Source: Salvator merianae (lineage: Eukaryota; Chordata; Lepidosauria; Squamata; Teiidae). From it: a DNA stretch of 64,000 bases. The position numbers and the translations under genes are program-made. Shown here one piece after another: positions 56,231 to 64,000 of this stretch (positions are counted from its first letter, which is position 1; each line of letters starts with the position of its first letter). The notes below the pieces were generated by a model. That model did not search any database. It had not been told where the DNA came from and saw nothing but the letters and a program-made list of their open reading frames with translations. The DNA is taken from NCBI GenBank assembly GCA_003586115.2, contig QVOM02000023.1:9011083-9075082 (forward strand), read 5' to 3'.

Positions 56231-57731
56231 ATCTGTGGTTTCATTCCAAGTTCCTTCCAACTGATACAAGCTCAGTATGCAGCTAGAAGGAGCCAAGATA
56301 GTCTAGCGTTCTTCTAACATTTAGCTGCAAGAGCAACCACAAATCCCCATGGTTCACTGAACTGATACAACTCAAGCTCTGGAACCTTATTATGACACCT
56401 CAGGGGGAATGATGATGATATTGCTTGTGGCCCAGCAACAAAAGCCTGGTCTCCTGGTCTGTCTTCAATGCAGAGATACATGAAAATAAAGATAAAAGGC
56501 AGAGGCAAATGTGTTGTGGTCTATGGCCAAAAACCTGCTGAGTGAATCACTCTCTGAAGTAAAGAAAGCCAATGGGGCAGAAAGATACCAAGCATAGATT
56601 ATTATTTCAAGCATGGAGGCAAAGCCAGAAGATTTTTAAAAAACAAAACAATGAGATACCCAATATTTTAAAAACATCCTGGAACAAACACAAATCAGTT
56701 CATCACTACCACCAATAATTGTTTAAAATGCTGAGAAATCCCACCAACACGGAGGGGGGAAATAAGATTCCTCCAGGCAGTTTTTCAAAGCATGTTGCCG
56801 AAGGAAGAAGTTAATGCTACTTAACATTTATAAAGCACTTGAGTGTTCAAAGAACTCCACATGCATCACCTTGGTGATCCCTACAACAGCAAGGATTTAC
56901 CTGTAAGGTAAATCAGAATTATTAGCTTCCTATCATGGTGAGTGGACAAAGGCGGAGAGCATCTGACTTGGTCAAGGCCAAGTTATTGCTTACACTTTGA
57001 TTGATTTTTTTAAACATTTTTATCTTACAGTTCTTCAAACAAAGAGTCTGAACAGCTAGAGTCAATAAAAAATGAAATACAGCAAGCGTGTAAGCCAGCC
57101 AGTTTCAGAAAGCAAGCAAACAGGCAGCTAAACAGGAGCAGTAGGATTTCGTGGGAGGGGGCTGGGGGGGTTTCTAGTGTCAATGCTCCCAGCCTCGTCC
57201 CTTAACCCCCCTCTGCTCCACTTTGTTTGGCAGGGGCACCCAGATCAGGACTTCTACAATTTCAATCTTTAAAGAAGCTAGATGCAAATTGAAGGTGTAC
57301 AATGGAGTTAACACAAGCAGATTTTATTACATTCAAAGAACTGGTAAGTAAAACTCGGTGGCAGAAACACCAGATATGAAAAGGGCTTCAAGAACTGTGA
57401 GAGGTCCTTTAAAAAAATGGCATTTAAGAACAACTACTAACATTCTCAGCACAGAGAGGGAAAATGGAAGATAAAAGAAGCCAAAAACAGCTTTGTGATG
57501 ATCCGAAAAGCAAAACAAATGCATAGAGGAAATAGAAAGGAGGATAAATCTCTAAGAAAGCCTATAGATAAGTTCCTAGAATTGTACAGAAGGTATCAGA
57601 AAGCTTTAAGCATACACGAGCCAATATCAGGGGATGATGCCCAAAACAAAGTATCCCCAGTATTTATATTCCAAGTAAAAGGAAAACTAAAACAGTATTA
57701 CTCCAGAATGGCTACCAAAAAAACCAACAAC

Positions 57732-57769
<38 letters not shown>

Positions 57770-58359
57770 ACTCCTCAGCAACATTTGGATTTAGACAACA
57801 TCATGGGTTTCACCAGACAAATATGAAGAAAAGGTTCTTGGCTCATGATTGTGGCTTGACTTCAGAGATATGCCCCAGGGTCACCTTTATGCATTGGATG
57901 AATTCCTTGGCTGGTAAGACGCGGAGAAACTTGGCTGAGAAACTGGTAGAACTTTTATCCTGCAGAAAAAGTGAAGTTCTGGATGACTGGAGGTGGAAAA
58001 ATGTGATCCCCTCCTTCAAGGAGAAGATACAGGCCACAACTAGTGAGGATTTTAAAGCAGATCCCAAAGCAACTCTTTTATTTAAGTAAAATAAAATAAG
58101 CACTGTGGTATCTATCAAGAAGCTCCATTGCAGCAAATGAAAGATGTGCCTGGTGTATAAAACTTAGAAAGCCATTTATGTTGGGTGATCCATATTATTT
58201 TTGGCTGTTTCCAGATGTGAGCAAGAGGACTTCCTGCTCCCAGCCCCCAAAACTCTTCTGTTATACCACATGTAAATGGTGCACTTTTGGAGCCACAGTG
58301 CTACATGCTCTGTTTGGAATGGGAGGGTTGGGTAGAGGTATTTCTGCAGCTCTAAAGAT
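56231..58359. other. Intron 3 segment with a (CA)n repeat
   Basis: No named transposon. A (CA)n of about 18 units lies at 57732-57768. ORFs under 100 codons only. Confidence 0.45.
57732..57768. repeat. (AC)n microsatellite
   Basis: About 17-18 uninterrupted AC units. Confidence 0.97.
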
Positions 58360-58698
58360 TAGAGATATGCAAAATTCATTCGCCTTCGCAAATTTGATCG
58401 AATATTTCGCATTCGCAGATATTCTAATCGAATATGAGGGCCTTTTTGCACTTTCAGCGTTCGATCAAACTGAACCAGGCTCTACCCTCGTGAAAGCAGA
58501 GTGTTTGATTGAATATTCACATATTCTTTGTGTTTTAACCCACAGAAAGGCATTTTCAATGGGAAAACATCACGCAAACCACAAAATTGAATGTGAAAAC
58601 CTGTTTTTTCAAAGTTGCGAACTGTCAACAAAGTGAAAATATCAGTTTTTGCTCCAACAGCAAATCGAAAATGCCAATTTCATTTGTGCACATCCCTA
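58360..58698. mobile_element. hAT-like MITE with 8-bp target-site duplication, just downstream of exon 3
   Basis: Termini TAGAGATATGCAAAATTCAT and, on the complement, TAGGGATGTGCACAAATG. Flanking octamers CTAAAGAT (58352-58359) and CTAAAGGT (58699-58706) match 7 of 8. The interior is rich in TTCG/CGAA (GATCGAATATTTCGCATTCG) and non-coding. Same family as 7339 and 28010. Confidence 0.78.
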
Positions 58699-59029
58699 CT
58701 AAAGGTTGGCCCATCCTCACACTATCACCATGCAGGCAGGGTCAGGGAAGGGTTCTGCATCCCGGGCACCATCATCCATACACCTTGGGGCTCTTTTGAA
58801 GCCCTGGGAAGCATCACCTGGCCACCTGGGAAGCATCACCTGGCGTTTAAGCCTGTCACATCCCGTGCTAATTCATTCAACAACAGGCAGCCTTTTAAAT
58901 TCCCAGTGATGGCTGCAAACATTATTTTACCCACATTCCTTTACTGAGTTTGAAACTACTCAGGGATTGGTTTTAAAGCTATACCATAGAGAGCTCCCTT
59001 GCGGAGAATAATCGAAACAAATATTTTCA

Positions 59030-61925
<2,896 letters not shown>

Positions 61926-62041
61926 GCTGCATCCAGAGATCGCTTACTTATTCCACTATATTTGGATATCTTGGGAATATTCACGCTTTATTCCAGAATA
62001 CTGAAATATAGTGGAATAAATAAGCGACGTCTGGATGCAGC
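61926..62041. mobile_element. 116-bp hairpin MITE, well preserved
   Basis: The left arm (61926-61963, starts GCTGCATCCAGA) and the right arm (62004-62041, ends TCTGGATGCAGC) are reverse complements at 35 of 38 positions. The 40-nt centre is itself partly symmetrical (GGGAATATTC..TTATTCCAGAATA). A half-copy lies at 21599-21660. No coding. A transcript would form a strong hairpin. Confidence 0.88.
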
Positions 62042-62559
62042 TCCAGTACCAACCACAACTTACCCAAAGCAGAAAGCCTTTATTCCATGGTTTCCGACCA
62101 TGGAGACTACATATGGTGTGATCTTATAAATTATGTACTAATAATATATGTATTTTGACCTATATGTTCACACTGCAACAACTGTTTCTCGATTTTTATT
62201 CTTCCGTATATCAACCTATGAGTTTATTACTGCTTAGCTCGCTGACCTTTCAATGCATTGTGATATTAAGGTACAGAGTGGGTTTGAAAGAACACAACAA
62301 TACATCACTTCCTGAGCAACTGAAGAGCTCCTAATGGCATTGAAGGCGCAAAGACTCGAGCGAGACAGCTATGCATCGGCCTAAAGCCAAATATTTCCAC
62401 ATTAAATATGGCAGCCTGAGCTGGTTCCCCTTTGATAGATCTTTCAGGACTGTTTTTCTGCCCAACCATTTCTCTCCCTCGGGCAAAGATTCAAAAATCT
62501 TCATGGGTGAGCTATAGAAGGTTAAGCGCAAACCTGTTTGCTCCTGATTTCCATCTACT
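62042..62559. other. Intron 2 segment, no feature recognised
   Basis: Unique-looking AT-rich sequence without a repeat or ORF of note. Confidence 0.4.
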
Positions 62560-63110
62560 TAAAGCCACACCATTCATTTCGGTATCTGCAGGATTCAGAC
62601 AAATCACATAAACAGACACTGAAACATTGTTTAACGGTGAACTCGGCTTTGTTATAAAACTACAGTTTTAGCATATCTTTCCACAGATCCTAATTAGCTG
62701 TCTTTCAACCTGCTGAGCACCTGCCCCCACCGATAACAGACAAGCGTGCAGGCTCAGGCAAAGGCATTCAGAGGCCAATAAATAAATTGCAGGTCAAAAT
62801 TATTACAAAGCTTTTCCTTCGAATAAACCCATCTCCTTCACAATACAAAGCTGCTGATATGAAAAGCACCTAAAAACCCCACTCAAATGGCATGATTACA
62901 GGGGCCGTTTGAGTTTAATAATCTGACTGTAATTCAGGCATTTTCAACAGCTCATTAAGGGTTCATTAATATATGGGCAAGCTTTTGAATTATAAATAAG
63001 CAGATTAGAAACCCGCGGTGTCTGAATTGTACAGTAGGTATCCTGGCTGACCGAATAATGTTGCCAGCACAATGAAGGGTTGGCCCAAGAGAATTCTGGT
63101 AGAGATGCGG
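62560..63110. other. AT-rich repeat-free block, candidate conserved non-coding element
   Basis: Contains CCAATAAATAAATTGCAG, GAGTTTAATAATCTGACTG, CTCATTAAGGGTTCATTAAT and TTATAAATAAGCAGATTAG: clustered homeodomain cores, no transposon signature, no ORF. Of the blocks in this window it looks most like a vertebrate enhancer, but this is inference from one sequence. Confidence 0.4.
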
Positions 63111-63320
63111 TGTGCAGCTTTCACCATTTTATTAATGCGCTGGTTTGCTCACCTTGCACAGTGTATGTGTGGTTTCCCTGAAGCAGTAAGTCAAACCTTT
63201 TAAAACAAACTCACTGAGAAAGAACATAAGGTAGCCCAGATGGATTCAGGTGCTCCACAAAGATGCCAAATCGCTCTTCAAGTTCTAAGCAAACCGCTTG
63301 GAGTTCATCGGGGTTCTATC

Positions 63321-63376
63321 TCTCATTCTCTCTCTCTATGTGTGTGTGTGAGTGAGAGAGAGCAAAAGAGAGAGAG
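63321..63376. repeat. Compound (TC)n/(TG)n/(AG)n microsatellite
   Basis: TCTCTC, TGTGTG and GAGAGA blocks in succession. Confidence 0.85.
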
Positions 63377-63392
63377 GTGACAGCCACTGATT

Positions 63393-63602
63393 CATAAGAA
63401 CATAAGAAGAGCCCTGCTGGATCAGGCCACGGCCCATCTAGTCCAGCATCCTGTCTCCCACAGTGGCCCACCCATTGCTTCTGGGCGTCTCAAGCAGAAG
63501 GTAAAGGCAAAACCTTCACCTGTTCTCGAATCCCTGCAAATGGCCTTTAGAGGCATCCTGCCTGTCTCTCCAACGTGGAGGTGGTACTTGGGCGTCTATC
63601 CT
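63393..63602 (-). mobile_element. CR1 tail, single copy, antisense
   Basis: Full module: CATAAGAACATAAGAAGAGC, GGATCAGGCCACGGCCCATC, CAGCATCCTGTCTCCCACAG, AATGGCCTTTAGAGGCATCC, ending GGAGGTGGTACTTGGGC. Confidence 0.92.
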
Positions 63603-63855
63603 TTTGACAAAACATTTCTTCAAAAGGTCACATCGTTCTCTACTGGTGGTCTACAGATCCAAAATGCTGTTGTGACCAAATGAGGGGTCTTCCATGCCAG
63701 TGAAAAAACATGGAAGATCCTTCATTTTCTACAAGTCTCCAACCCAGCCTTCTGGTGGCCTAATGGAACACTCATTTAATTTTGTGCCATGCTGAGCAAT
63801 GTTATGTTGGTGCAAGAGTTTATACTGCTTGCTCTAATGCAAGCCTTGTTTGGCA

Positions 63856-64000
63856 TTGGGTACCACTGAATCAAGTCCAAGCCCTGGTCAACTCCATGGT
63901 CATCTCCATGGGTGCTTCTAGGCAGTTTTCTTGGCAAAGACACAAAAGTGGTTTGCCACTGCCTACATCTGGGGAGAGGTTGGGAATCAAACCAGTGACC
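63856..64000 (-). mobile_element. tRNA-derived SINE, antisense, cut by the window end
   Basis: The tail complement (TTGGGTACCACTGAATC) is followed by a body with GCAGTTTTCTTGGCAAAGAC, AAGTGGTTTGCCACTGCC and the start of the B-box-like segment (GGAATCAAACCAGTGACC). The head lies beyond 64000. Confidence 0.88.

Noticed and set aside
58615..58947. 110-codon ORF near exon 3
   Set aside because: Spans the right end of a hAT-like MITE and unrelated flanking DNA; no conserved protein.

Overview
This is vertebrate, not microbial, DNA. It has GT-AG introns, LINE, SINE and MITE repeats, long microsatellites and AT-rich intronic blocks. The only gene I can support is the 3' half of PBX3, a TALE-class homeodomain transcription factor, on the minus strand. 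Seven exons (human numbering 3 to 9) run right to left at 59295-59054, 43896-43706, 39999-39864, 26769-26604, 24491-24379, 22395-22306 and 16341-16249, followed by a 3'UTR to about 14500. Every junction is GT-AG and all splice phases agree, so the exons join into 342 in-frame residues plus a stop. Exons 1 and 2 (promoter, N-terminus, start of the PBC-A domain) lie beyond position 64000.

The repeats suggest a squamate reptile (lizard, gecko or snake). There is a BovB (RTE) LINE 3' end, many CR1 LINE tails, L2-like LINE ends, tRNA-derived SINEs with a BovB-like tail (Sauria-SINE-like), a Ty3/gypsy pol remnant, a GATA array, and several palindromic DNA-transposon derivatives. This is inference from repeat content; the species is not determined.

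Layout: 1-14500 is intergenic DNA downstream of PBX3, with repeats, one AT-rich candidate conserved block (4545-5330), two palindromic MITEs and a GATA/GACA array, and no neighbouring gene. 14500-16341 is the 3'UTR and last coding exon. 16342-22305 is intron 8, holding a real CpG island (about 18780-19440). 22306-26769 holds the closely spaced exons 8, 7 and 6. 26770-39863 is intron 5 (BovB, a 468-bp palindromic MITE, CR1, candidate enhancers). 40000-43705 is intron 4. 43897-59053 is intron 3 (gypsy pol, LINE RT, a recent 178-bp duplication). 59296-64000 is the 3' part of intron 2.

There is no operon or multi-gene system. The most interesting points are: exon 8 encodes two different C-termini in two frames, depending on whether the 113-bp exon 7 is skipped; a TCC-repeat pyrimidine tract lies just upstream of exon 7; the 3'UTR has a 10-nt let-7 match; a CpG island lies near the 3' end of the gene; a family of long palindromic hAT-like MITEs has three members with recognisable 8-bp target-site duplications; and both the tRNA-SINE and the CR1 tail recur as head-to-tail multimers. 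I found no undescribed protein-coding system.
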